Source of the DNA: an uncultured Muribaculaceae bacterium
Lineage (GTDB): Bacteria > Bacteroidota > Bacteroidia > Bacteroidales > Muribaculaceae
Direction of reading: 5' to 3'
Length of the DNA: 64,000 nucleotides
NCBI GenBank assembly: GCA_944321875.1
Contig: CALUMX010000005.1
Span: 58,198-122,197, forward strand
In this document: one piece after another, positions 44,360 through 54,713 of the stretch
Position numbering within the stretch: the stretch's first letter is position 1
How the letters are laid out: each line of letters opens with the position of its first letter
The notes under the pieces: model-generated
What the model was told of the DNA's origin: nothing
Databases searched by the model: none
Seen by the model: the letters and a program-made list of their open reading frames with translations, nothing else
Program-made: the position numbers and the translations under genes

Positions 44360-45181
44360 ATGACCAAGACTCTCTACATATCCGACCTTGACGGCACGCT
44401 GCTCAACAGCCAGTCTGTCGTCTCCGACTATTCCCGCACGCAGCTGCGCGCGATGATTGCCGACGGACTTCTTTTCTCCATCGCCACGGCGCGCACTCCC
44501 GCCACCGTAGTCAAACTGATGGAGGGCATCGAGCCGACGCTGCCGCTCATCGTCATGACCGGAGCCGCCATGTGGAAAGACGGGCTTGTCGAGCGTCACT
44601 ACATCCCCGCCGAGGAAACGACGACACTCCAACGCCTCTGTGCCCAATACGGCATCGAGCCGTTTCTCTATACCTACAACGGCCACGCCATCGACTGCTT
44701 CCACTCGCCCCACGTCGGCGAGTTTGACCGCCGGTTCATCGAGCAACGCCAGCATTCGCCCTACAAGCACTTCCGCTTCACCGACGAGATTCCCGCGGAA
44801 CGACAGAACTCGACCATGCTGATGTTCTCTGCCGGGCCGTATGAGACGATGGAGCTTCTCCACCGGGAAATCTCCGCGTCGACCCGTTGCTCGCTGTCGT
44901 TCTACCCCGACATATTCAACCCGTCCTACGGAATGATTGAGGCCATGGCCGAAGGTACCGACAAGGCTTCAGCCCTCCGACGGCTGGCTGAGGAATGCGG
45001 AGCGGAACGCATCGTCGTGTTTGGCGACAGTGCCAACGACCTGTCAATGAAGAGCGTCGCCGACTGCTTCATCGCCCCCGCCAACGCCGCCGACTGCGTG
45101 AAAGCCGTAGCCGACGAAATCATCAGCAGCAACGATGAGGACAGCGTAGTGCGCCGCATCGCCGCCGACTTCCGGAAATAA
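44360..45181 (+). CDS. Cof-type HAD-IIB phosphatase
   Basis: A 273-residue haloacid dehalogenase-superfamily hydrolase with a type IIB cap. Motif I is SDLDGTLLNSQ (about 8-18), motif II the IVMTGAAMW region, and motif IV GDSANDLSM near 222. The group dephosphorylates sugar phosphates, nucleotides or flavin precursors; the substrate cannot be told from sequence. It continues the tatAC run and is followed by the histidine kinase 27 bases later. Confidence 0.92.
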   Translation: MTKTLYISDLDGTLLNSQSVVSDYSRTQLRAMIADGLLFSIATARTPATVVKLMEGIEPTLPLIVMTGAAMWKDGLVERHYIPAEETTTLQRLCAQYGIEPFLYTYNGHAIDCFHSPHVGEFDRRFIEQRQHSPYKHFRFTDEIPAERQNSTMLMFSAGPYETMELLHREISASTRCSLSFYPDIFNPSYGMIEAMAEGTDKASALRRLAEECGAERIVVFGDSANDLSMKSVADCFIAPANAADCVKAVADEIISSNDEDSVVRRIAADFRK

Positions 45182-45208
45182 AGCATCCACCCGATAAACA
45201 TCACCGTC

Positions 45209-46423
45209 ATGGCAAACATCTACGATAAACGCCGCTACTGGAAATGGGCCTTCCTGACAATCTCCATCCTGCTTGTCGGGTTCTTCCTCTACATTTCCAA
45301 CAACCTCGTGAAAAACCTCGCCAAGCAGGAACGCGAGCGCATGGAAATCTGGGCCAATGCGACAAAGGCTCTCGCCACCACCCCTGACCTCAACTCCGAA
45401 GGCTACCCGATGCAGTCGGTCGACATCGACTTCCTGCTCGACATCATCCAGCACAACGACAACATTCCGGTGCTTCTTGTCGATGAGAACGACAACATCC
45501 TCATGCACCGCAACTTCACGCTGCCCGAACCGATTGACTCGCTGATGCCCACCGTCCTGTCGCCCGCCAACCGGCAATACCTCGCCGACAAGCTGGTGCA
45601 GCTCAAGAACACGACCAACCACATTCCCATACAAATCGACCAGCACACGACACAGCACCTCTACTACGAGGACTCCACGCTGCTGACGAGCATGTCGTTC
45701 TTCCCGCGCATCCAGCTCGGTGTGATGATTCTCTTCGTGCTGATTGTCTATTTCGCGGTCATGAGCACCAAAAAGGCCGAACAGAACAAGGTGTGGGTCG
45801 GACTCTCAAAGGAAACCGCCCACCAGCTCGGCACACCCATCTCGTCGCTCATGGCATGGGTGCAGATGCTGGAGGCGACTGGCGTTGACAAGGAAATCAT
45901 CGCCGACATGGACAAGGACGTCAACCGCCTCTCGATGATTGCCGACCGCTTCTCGAAAATCGGCTCGAAGCCGGAAATGGAACCTTCATGGATATGCGAT
46001 TCCGTGCAAAACAGCCTTGAATACATGCGTGCCCGCATCTCCACCAGCGTAGTTCTCTCCATCGACCTGCCCGACGACGACAAAATGGTCCGCCTCAGCC
46101 GTCCACTGTTTGAATGGGTGATGGAAAACCTCTGCAAGAACGCCGTCGATGCCATGCAAGGCAAAGGCAAACTGACCGTAAGCGTCGGCTTTGACCGCCG
46201 TACGGCCTATATCGAAGTGACCGATACGGGAAAAGGCATCGCCCGCAAGAACTTCAAGAACGTGTTCTCTCCCGGCTACACCACCAAGAAGCGCGGATGG
46301 GGCCTCGGACTGACGCTCGCCAAGCGCATCATCGAGGAATACCACGACGGCCGCATCTTCGTGAAGCAGTCGGAAATCGGCGTAGGAACTACGTTCCGCA
46401 TCGAGCTGCCCATCGAGCAATAA
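45209..46423 (+). CDS. orphan sensor histidine kinase
   Basis: A 404-residue membrane kinase with two membrane helices (about 12-32 and 172-192) around a periplasmic sensor of about 140 residues. The phospho-acceptor H box KETAHQLGTP is near residue 206, the N box ENLCKNAVDAM near 310, and the G boxes DTGKGI and GWGLGLTLAKRI near 342-377. No response regulator gene is next to it. The unusual HQLGTPISSL H box is typical of the HPK group common in Bacteroidota. It is the last housekeeping gene before the isolated terminase gene. Confidence 0.93.
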   Translation: MANIYDKRRYWKWAFLTISILLVGFFLYISNNLVKNLAKQERERMEIWANATKALATTPDLNSEGYPMQSVDIDFLLDIIQHNDNIPVLLVDENDNILMHRNFTLPEPIDSLMPTVLSPANRQYLADKLVQLKNTTNHIPIQIDQHTTQHLYYEDSTLLTSMSFFPRIQLGVMILFVLIVYFAVMSTKKAEQNKVWVGLSKETAHQLGTPISSLMAWVQMLEATGVDKEIIADMDKDVNRLSMIADRFSKIGSKPEMEPSWICDSVQNSLEYMRARISTSVVLSIDLPDDDKMVRLSRPLFEWVMENLCKNAVDAMQGKGKLTVSVGFDRRTAYIEVTDTGKGIARKNFKNVFSPGYTTKKRGWGLGLTLAKRIIEEYHDGRIFVKQSEIGVGTTFRIELPIEQ

Positions 46424-46470
46424 GCCGCCCCAATTATTCCTATTTGCGGACTGCCGCTTTCCTGCCGGGG

Positions 46471-46478
46471 TAATTTTG
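46471..46478 (+). promoter_or_regulatory. -7 element before the isolated terminase gene
   Basis: TAATTTTG, a perfect TAnnTTTG, ends 15 bases before the ATG, implying a nearly leaderless transcript. The nearest TTG (46444-46446) is 24 bases upstream, longer than usual. Confidence 0.45.
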
Positions 46479-46493
46479 CCCTAAAAAAGCAAA

Positions 46494-48437
46494 ATGACCT
46501 TCAATCTACAACAGGAAAACAACCGCAGGAAGAAGCTCCGCACACTCCCCTACGACCCGCTGACGGGCGAAGGCTGCTGCGGCACACGCACGGACGTGTG
46601 GCTGCCCGGCAACCGCAGCCGCGTATCGGTGCCCTCGGCCATGACCGCCGACCCGCGCTACCACCGGACGCTGACGCGCCGCGACTTCGACCGGCTGCGC
46701 ATGGAGTATGACTTTGAGTTCTGGTGCGCCACCTGCGTGACCATCAAGGACAAGAGCAGCCACCGCAACGTCAGGATGCGTCTCAACCGTCCGCAACGCA
46801 CCATCCTCACCGCCCTCGAAGGCATGAGGACGGCAGGCCGCCCCATTCGCGCCATCCTGCTGAAAGCCCGCCAATGCGGCGGCTCAACGCTTATACAGGT
46901 CTACATGGCCTGGATTCAGCTTCTCCACCGCAACAACTGGCACAGCCTCATCTGCGCGCATGTGAAGGATGCCGCCATGACCATCCGAGGCATGATGACC
47001 AAACTCCTGGCCAACTACCCCGGAGAATACCTGCCCGACGGCGTGAAGGAATGGAAGATGCGCAGCTTTGAGGGCAGCCGCTCAACCAGCCTCATCGGCA
47101 ACAGGGAAAACACCGTCACCATCACTTCCGCCGAGACACCGGAGGCCGCCCGCGGCAAGGACCTCGCCATGGCCCATCTCTCGGAAGCCGCTTTCTGGCG
47201 CACCTCTCCGGGACATGACCCCAACGACATCATCCGCTCCATCTCCGGCTCGATTGCCCTGCAGCCGGAAACGCTGCTCGTCATCGAGAGTACGGCCAAC
47301 GGCGTGGGCAATTATTTCCACGACGAATGGCTGCGGGCGGAAAGCGGACTGAGCGACAAATGCCCGATTTTCACCGCCTGGCACGACAATGACATCTATG
47401 CGCTCGACGTGCCTGACGCCGACGCGTTCTTCCGCGAAATGGACGACTACGAACGCGGACTCTGGGAACAGGGGCTGACGCTGGAACAAATCCACTGGTA
47501 CCACTGCAAGCGCAAGGAGTACATCTCCCACCGCGCCATGCAGGCGGAATACCCGACAACGGCACAGGAGGCTTTCGCGGCCACTGACCGCTGTGTTTTC
47601 GACGAGGCGGCCGTAGAGCGGCTGCGCACCGACTGCCTGGCACCTCCGTTTACCGGCGACATCCACGGTCTTTCCCCGAAAGGACGCGACGCCCTGCGCC
47701 AACTCCGGCTCACTCCGCAACCGGGCGGCCGTCTGAGCGTGTGGCGGCATCCCGAAAGGTCGGACCAAAGGGAAAGCCGCTACCTGACGGTGGTCGACAT
47801 CGGCGGACGGAGCGACGCGAGCGATTTCAGCGTCATCGCCGTCATCGACCGCTATTCCGACCGTGGGAAACCCGAAGTCGCCGCCCAATGGCGCGGACAT
47901 ACCGACCACGACCTGCTCGCCTGGAAAGCCGCCCAGATAGCCGCCTTCTACAACCGCGGACTGCTCGTCATCGAAAGCAACACCATCGAGACGGAACAGA
48001 CCGAAGGCGACAATTCAGGCTTCGTGCTCGACGAAATCGCCGACTCCTATCCCAACCTCTACTACCGCCGCAGCATTGACCGCGCCACCGGAACGGCGAG
48101 CCTGCGCATCGGGTTTCACACCAACCGCTCGACGAAACCGCTCATCGTCAACCGCCACATCGCCACCGTGCGCGACGGCGGCTACATCGAACACGACAAC
48201 GAGGCCGTCAACGAACACCGCACCTACGAGCGCCTCCCCAACGGCTCGTTTGCCGCCAAGGAGCGCTACCACGACGACATCCTGATGACCCGCTGCATCG
48301 GACTCTTTATCGACGACGAGCTCAAGCGCAACAGCGGAACCAATATTTCCGCCCTGAAACGGCCTTCAAACGCGTTCTCACGCAACAGACAAACCGCTAT
48401 GTTTCAACCGAATAACCAATCAAAAAGCCGAATTTAG
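46494..48437 (+). CDS. phage terminase large subunit (TerL), isolated
   Basis: A 647-residue DNA-packaging motor. The ATPase domain has a deviant Walker A KARQCGGST at residues 124-132, a Walker B ending HLSEAAFW with S230-E231 (serine instead of aspartate, seen in many terminases), and the coupling motif ESTANG at 265-270. The RNase H-fold nuclease has acidic residues D435 (VVDIGG), E494 (IESNTIE) and D594/D595 (YHDDIL). All key residues are intact and there is no frameshift, so the protein could be active. No small terminase, portal, capsid or integrase is adjacent: the neighbours are a histidine kinase and fabD. Base composition matches the host, suggesting long residence. Confidence 0.9.
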   Translation: MTFNLQQENNRRKKLRTLPYDPLTGEGCCGTRTDVWLPGNRSRVSVPSAMTADPRYHRTLTRRDFDRLRMEYDFEFWCATCVTIKDKSSHRNVRMRLNRPQRTILTALEGMRTAGRPIRAILLKARQCGGSTLIQVYMAWIQLLHRNNWHSLICAHVKDAAMTIRGMMTKLLANYPGEYLPDGVKEWKMRSFEGSRSTSLIGNRENTVTITSAETPEAARGKDLAMAHLSEAAFWRTSPGHDPNDIIRSISGSIALQPETLLVIESTANGVGNYFHDEWLRAESGLSDKCPIFTAWHDNDIYALDVPDADAFFREMDDYERGLWEQGLTLEQIHWYHCKRKEYISHRAMQAEYPTTAQEAFAATDRCVFDEAAVERLRTDCLAPPFTGDIHGLSPKGRDALRQLRLTPQPGGRLSVWRHPERSDQRESRYLTVVDIGGRSDASDFSVIAVIDRYSDRGKPEVAAQWRGHTDHDLLAWKAAQIAAFYNRGLLVIESNTIETEQTEGDNSGFVLDEIADSYPNLYYRRSIDRATGTASLRIGFHTNRSTKPLIVNRHIATVRDGGYIEHDNEAVNEHRTYERLPNGSFAAKERYHDDILMTRCIGLFIDDELKRNSGTNISALKRPSNAFSRNRQTAMFQPNNQSKSRI

Positions 48438-48470
48438 GTTAAATATTAGTTTAATTACGGAAAAAAATCG

Positions 48471-48478
48471 TAAATTTG
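48471..48478 (+). promoter_or_regulatory. -7 element of fabD
   Basis: TAAATTTG matches TAnnTTTG, 42 bases before the fabD start. At the -33 position the sequence reads TTAG instead of TTTG. Confidence 0.5.
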
Positions 48479-48520
48479 CCCCGAATTCAATTAGAGTATT
48501 CATTATAAAACAGATAAGAA

Positions 48521-49399
48521 ATGAAAGCATTCGTTTTCCCCGGACAAGGGGCGCAGTTCGTAGGTATGGGTAAAGACTTGTACGAGAACAATGCAACTGC
48601 AAAAGAAATGTTTGAAAAGGCTAACGAGATTCTCGGTTTCCGCATCACAGACCTGATGTTCAACGGAACTGAAGAGGACCTCCGCCAAACAAAAGTAACT
48701 CAACCGGCCATCTTCCTTCACAGCGTAATCCTCGCCAAGACTCTCGGCGAAGAATTCAAGCCTGACATGGTAGCAGGCCACTCACTGGGTGAGTTCTCTG
48801 CATTGACAGCTGCCGGCGCGATGAAATTCGAAGACGGTCTCCGTCTGGTTGCCATCCGTGCAATGGCTATGCAAAAGGCTTGCGAGGCTCAGCCTTCAAC
48901 AATGGCTGCCATCCTCGGCCTTACTAACGAACAAGTAGAAGAAATCTGTGCTTCCATCGACGCTATCGTTGCTCCGGCCAACTACAACTGCCCGGGACAG
49001 GTAGTAATCTCAGGTGTGGAAGAAGGCATCGACGCTGCCTGCGAGAAGGCTCTTGCTGCAGGTGCACGCCGCGCAATGAAACTGAAGGTGGGTGGTGCAT
49101 TCCACTCTCCGCTGATGCAACCGGCTCACGACGAGCTCGCAGCTGCCATCAACGCTGCTGAGTTCTCAACTCCGATTTGCCCGGTTTATCAGAACGTTGA
49201 CGCTCTTCCTCACACTAATCCGGAAGAAATCAAGAAGAACCTGATTGCACAGCTCACAGCTCCTGTACGCTGGACTCAGCTTACTCAGAAGATGATTGAG
49301 GACGGTGCAAACGACTTCACAGAACTCGGCCCGGGCAGCGTGCTCCAAGGCTTGGTGAAGAAGATTGACCGCTCTGTGGCAACTTCTGGCCGTCAGTAA
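48521..49399 (+). CDS. fabD: malonyl-CoA:ACP transacylase FabD
   Basis: Loads malonyl groups on acyl carrier protein for fatty acid synthesis. The nucleophile is S88 in GHSLGEFSAL, the FPGQGAQFVGMG loop opens the protein and the catalytic histidine is in GGAFHSPLM near residue 200. Length is 292 residues, complete. It has its own promoter and a strong terminator, so the upstream terminase gene does not need to be co-transcribed. Codon use is less GC3-rich than in its neighbours, typical of a highly expressed gene. Confidence 0.98.
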   Translation: MKAFVFPGQGAQFVGMGKDLYENNATAKEMFEKANEILGFRITDLMFNGTEEDLRQTKVTQPAIFLHSVILAKTLGEEFKPDMVAGHSLGEFSALTAAGAMKFEDGLRLVAIRAMAMQKACEAQPSTMAAILGLTNEQVEEICASIDAIVAPANYNCPGQVVISGVEEGIDAACEKALAAGARRAMKLKVGGAFHSPLMQPAHDELAAAINAAEFSTPICPVYQNVDALPHTNPEEIKKNLIAQLTAPVRWTQLTQKMIEDGANDFTELGPGSVLQGLVKKIDRSVATSGRQ

Positions 49400-49426
49400 T
49401 AGAATATTTACAGACAGCATAACCGA

Positions 49427-49459
49427 AACGGCTTCCCTCGACGGGAGGCCGTTTTTTTT
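49427..49459 (+). terminator. terminator after fabD
   Basis: 11-pair stem (one T-G pair) with loop TCGAC, followed by eight T. Confidence 0.92.
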
Positions 49460-49474
49460 GTATCCGTACTCATC

Positions 49475-50992
49475 TCAGAAGATAAAGGCAAAAGCCGCGC
49501 CTGCCGAAAAATCGTGCATCGCCGTACGATGGATTTCGGAATAGGCCTCTCGCCCGGAACGCCCCGGCTCCGTCATGGCATAGCGCAGCTGCAGGGCAGA
49601 CATATCATAATCGGCATAGAGGCGCAACACGGCATTCTCCCGGCAACGGTAGGACACCGACAAGCCTGTGCCAAGCTGGAAACCGTCGGCACGCCCGATG
49701 CGCACCAGCTCCATCCGCGGGAGATCCTTCTCCACCAAGGCGGCAACGGAAGAAATGCCCTGCTCCTGCATATAGCCGTCAATCCACGGCTTATAATGCC
49801 GCTCATAGTCGGCTTCCGACACCTTACCGCGGTCGAACACCGCCGGATTTACCCAACACACGGCATTCAGCTCCAGCCCCGACATCAGCCGCTTGCCGGT
49901 GAGCAGCTTTGTGCCGACTCGTAACCGACGGCTGACAGGGACAGAAAGATAAAGCCCCATATCGACATCGTGTATTCCGAAACGGTCGGAGTTGACATGC
50001 CTCAACTCGAAAAGGCCGACCGGAAGGTCGCTTTCCGGCTTCTCTACTGCCGAGAATCCGGCAAGCACCGGCGCCGACATGGCTCTCAGACGTCCTCCAA
50101 GCCCCACATAGGGCGTAAAGAAGCAAGCTCCCTCCACAGCGACATGAGTGGCGGCAGGCGTGCGCATCGTCAGCTCCACGGCGGGCATTCCGACAGGTGA
50201 AAGTCTTACGGGCCTCAGATAAGGAAGCGCTACCGACGTACCGATATTGAACGCCAGAAACGAGGGTTTCTCTCCCTTGCGGAACTCGGCGGGAGATGCG
50301 ACGGCCGCATAATCGGGCTTGAAAATCAGGTCGCTGAGAAAATAGCCAAGGTCGGTGGCGATGATGCCGATACCGGCACCGACCAATACGTCGCCGACCC
50401 AATGGCGGTTGTTGAGCTGACGGGTCACACCGGTCAGCCCTGCCAGCATATAGCCGCCCACACTGTACCAGGGGCTCAGATGGCCGTATTCCTTGTGGAG
50501 AATCGTAGCGCACATGAAGGCTGTCGCCGTATGCCCGGAGGGAAAGGAATTGGCGGTCGTATTGTCGGGGCGCATTTCCCGGACGGTGTACTTCAGCGTA
50601 TTGACAGCCCCTGCCATGAGTGCCGCCGAGAACGCGTTGCTCACGGCCAGCTCCTTCCAGGAACTGCGGCCTTTCACCCCGGCGAGTTTCATTCCCCAAG
50701 TGGCAGCCAACGGGAGATATTGCGTATAGTTGTCATACTCGTTGTGGAACTTCGGGATAAAGCGGTTGCGCAACTTACGGAAATCGTCGTTGTCGGGCAT
50801 GACAAGCACACCCGACACCACCAGCGGAATACCCATATAGGAAAAGTTGCGCCGGAAAGCCTCACGCGGACGAAAGGCAGACTCGGCCTCTCGCACGGTG
50901 CAGGAATCCTCCCTGACCCCGCATCGGGCGGCACGGGAGGGAACGGAAACAAACAGAAGCAGCAGCGAAACAATGAGTGTCTTAGTTGTCAT
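49475..50992 (-). CDS. PAP2 phosphatase with C-terminal barrel-like extension
   Basis: A 505-residue exported protein with a signal peptide (about 1-21). The PAP2 domain (about 95-240) keeps all three catalytic motifs: KYTVREMRPD, SFPSGHTATAF and TRQLNNRHWVGDVLVG. These enzymes remove phosphate from lipid carriers such as undecaprenyl diphosphate or from lipid A. The remaining 260 residues are unlike plain PAP2 proteins: alternating strands, many aromatic residues and a C-terminal ...AFAFIF end suggest an outer-membrane beta-barrel. Monocistronic. The barrel call is inferred from residue pattern. Confidence 0.82.
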   Translation of the reverse strand: MTTKTLIVSLLLLFVSVPSRAARCGVREDSCTVREAESAFRPREAFRRNFSYMGIPLVVSGVLVMPDNDDFRKLRNRFIPKFHNEYDNYTQYLPLAATWGMKLAGVKGRSSWKELAVSNAFSAALMAGAVNTLKYTVREMRPDNTTANSFPSGHTATAFMCATILHKEYGHLSPWYSVGGYMLAGLTGVTRQLNNRHWVGDVLVGAGIGIIATDLGYFLSDLIFKPDYAAVASPAEFRKGEKPSFLAFNIGTSVALPYLRPVRLSPVGMPAVELTMRTPAATHVAVEGACFFTPYVGLGGRLRAMSAPVLAGFSAVEKPESDLPVGLFELRHVNSDRFGIHDVDMGLYLSVPVSRRLRVGTKLLTGKRLMSGLELNAVCWVNPAVFDRGKVSEADYERHYKPWIDGYMQEQGISSVAALVEKDLPRMELVRIGRADGFQLGTGLSVSYRCRENAVLRLYADYDMSALQLRYAMTEPGRSGREAYSEIHRTAMHDFSAGAAFAFIF

Positions 50993-51167
50993 ATACGTAT
51001 GCGGTTATGTCGGAACGCTACTTATATGAATACCGGAAGCCGCCGTTACCCCTATGCGGTTAACAGGCATTAACATTCACAACCAAGACAAAAAAATGAA
51101 GCGCCGCCCGACACCCATCGGACAACGCTCCCCAATTAACATAAACAGTACAGGAAAAGCGATGGTT

Positions 51168-52820
<1,653 letters not shown>

Positions 52821-53064
52821 TGCTCACTCAAAATTGTAGATTAGTGTAATATTCAATCTTTCTTACCGCTTTTTTGACTGTCAATTATTCGGCCTTTTCA
52901 TCCGCCATATAGCAGATATGTCGCAAAGTTTAGATTTAAATTTCATTTTACCAAATATTTTGACGGTTTTATAACAAATTAATTTCAAATATGCACATAA
53001 CGTAACAATCTGCGCAACACACTTTTACGAAATGTGTGCAAAAATGACAAAATTACCCCCTCTC

Positions 53065-53095
53065 TTGCACCGACGGAGATTATTGGATAATTTTG
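53065..53095 (+). promoter_or_regulatory. promoter of mntP
   Basis: TTG at 53065-53067, 20 bases, then a perfect TAATTTTG at 53088-53095, 28 bases before the ATG. The short leader leaves no room for a manganese riboswitch of the yybP-ykoY type. Confidence 0.72.
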
Positions 53096-53123
53096 CAGAC
53101 ACTTCAAATCCTATTTCCCGATT

Positions 53124-53696
53124 ATGAATATCATTGAACTTATACTACTTTCCGTCAGCCTTGCCATGGACTGTTTCTCTGTCTCCGTGGCGAGCGGATG
53201 CTCAGGCTGCGGAATACGCTGGAAACTTTTCCTGAAAATGGCCTTCTTCTTCGGTCTGTTCCAGGCGCTGATGCCGGTTATCGGCTGGGCGGCTGCCTAC
53301 GGATTTGCCGACCTGATTATCGACTTCGACCACTGGGTCGCATTTGCCATGCTGGGCTTCCTCGGCGTGAAGATGATTATCGAAGGACTGAAGGACGACG
53401 AGTCAAAGCAGTTTGACGCAACGCGCCTCTCCGTCATGCTGTCACTTTCCGTAGCGACGAGCATCGACGCGCTGGCCGTGGGCATCTCGTTTGCCTTCAC
53501 CGGCTACAATTCGCTTCAGTCGCTGCTGCAGCCCGTCGCCGCCATCGGCCTCGCCTCGTTCGTCCTGTCGCTGGCAGGAAGCATTGTCGGCTCCTGCGCA
53601 CGCCGCCTGCTGAAATTCAGGATGGAAATCGTGGGCGGAATCGTGCTGATTGGCATCGGCTCGAAAATCCTGCTTGAGCATCTCGGCGTAATCTGA
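53124..53696 (+). CDS. mntP: manganese efflux pump MntP
   Basis: A 190-residue inner-membrane exporter with six helices arranged as two similar halves. The conserved aspartates are in SLAMDCFSVSVASG (first half) and ATSIDALAVGISFA (second half), both intact. It exports Mn2+ and protects against manganese excess. It has its own consensus promoter. A META-domain lipoprotein follows 87 bases later. Confidence 0.95.
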   Translation: MNIIELILLSVSLAMDCFSVSVASGCSGCGIRWKLFLKMAFFFGLFQALMPVIGWAAAYGFADLIIDFDHWVAFAMLGFLGVKMIIEGLKDDESKQFDATRLSVMLSLSVATSIDALAVGISFAFTGYNSLQSLLQPVAAIGLASFVLSLAGSIVGSCARRLLKFRMEIVGGIVLIGIGSKILLEHLGVI

Positions 53697-53783
53697 CGCA
53701 TAACTTTTCCGGCCGTCGGATGCAGTATCGCCCGTCTTGCTACGTTTAACAGTCAAATGTGAAATTTTAATATTGACAGAATT

Positions 53784-54539
53784 ATGAAAAAACTAATGGC
53801 GGTAGGACTCATGGCATTGGCCCTTGCGTCCTGCGGAACAAGCAAGAAAGCTACTCTCTCTGACCTCAAGGGAGAATGGGACGTAGTGGAAATTAGCGGA
53901 AACAAGGTGAACGGCGACGCTCCGTTTATCGGCTTTGACCTCAACGAAAGTCGCATCTACGGATTTGCAGGCTGCAACAACTTTTTCGGCGGCCTCGACA
54001 AGAACGCTGCTCCGGGCTCTATCTCGCTCGGCGCGCTCGGCATGACGCAGATGATGTGCCCCAACATGGACAATGAGACAAAATTTACTGCCGCTTTAGG
54101 CAAGACTACTGGATATAAGCTCGACGGCAAGGAAACGCTGAAGCTGACCGACGCCGAGGGCAACACGACTGTCACTCTCGTGAAGCGCGGCGGCAAGATG
54201 AGCGCGAAGGACCTTCAGGGCGAATGGCGCATCCTGTCGGTCGACCGTTTCAAGTCGGAAGGTCTGGAGGCAGTGCCGACCATCTGGTTTGACACGCAGG
54301 AAGGCCTCGTGCACGGCTCTGCCGGCTGCAACAACTTCAACGGCTCCTACACGACCGGCGACAAGCAGGCGCTCACGTTCAGCCCGCTGGCAGCTACCCG
54401 CAAGATGTGCCAGAACATGCAGTTTGAGGACAAGCTCTTCAAGGCGTTTGACAACGTGGCTTCTTTCGGAGCAATGGCCGACGGACGTGTCGGTCTCTTC
54501 GACGAGAACGGTAAAATGCTTATCGAGTTGGCTCGCTGA
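53784..54539 (+). CDS. lipoprotein with two META (HslJ-like) domains
   Basis: A 251-residue lipoprotein: MKKLMAVGLMALALASC gives lipobox cysteine 17. Two META domains follow, at about 28-130 and 140-245. Each has LxGEWxxxS...., then GFAGCNNFFGG / GSAGCNNFNGS, and MxCPNM / MxCQNM segments with paired cysteine and asparagine positions. HslJ-type proteins are linked to heat shock and antibiotic tolerance, but the molecular role is not known. The two domains probably arose by internal duplication. Confidence 0.9.
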   Translation: MKKLMAVGLMALALASCGTSKKATLSDLKGEWDVVEISGNKVNGDAPFIGFDLNESRIYGFAGCNNFFGGLDKNAAPGSISLGALGMTQMMCPNMDNETKFTAALGKTTGYKLDGKETLKLTDAEGNTTVTLVKRGGKMSAKDLQGEWRILSVDRFKSEGLEAVPTIWFDTQEGLVHGSAGCNNFNGSYTTGDKQALTFSPLAATRKMCQNMQFEDKLFKAFDNVASFGAMADGRVGLFDENGKMLIELAR

Positions 54540-54593
54540 CAACTCTTTACCCGACATAACTCAATCTATAAAAACACTTTCTTAAACACCGAG

Positions 54594-54630
54594 GGGGAAT
54601 GGCGCGAGAGGCACCATTCCCCTTCTCTAT
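54594..54630 (+). terminator. terminator after the META gene
   Basis: Nine-pair GGGGAATGG / CCATTCCCC stem with an 11-base loop, followed by a T-rich TTCTCTATTT. Confidence 0.65.
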
Positions 54631-54657
54631 TTCCCAGCCAACGGCATTGAAAGACAA

Positions 54658-54689
54658 AGCGTGCCACCCTGCAAGCAGGGCGGCACGCT
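54658..54689 (-). terminator. terminator after korB
   Basis: 15-position stem with one mismatch (54658-54672 with 54675-54689) and a very short loop. On the minus strand it is followed by TTGTCTTTC. Confidence 0.7.
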
Positions 54690-54713
54690 AACCAATTATC
54701 CAATTACAAACTC

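Noticed and set aside
46494..48437. Active prophage at the terminase site
   Set aside because: No integrase, repressor, portal, capsid or tail gene, and no repeats flanking the gene; both neighbours are intact core genes.
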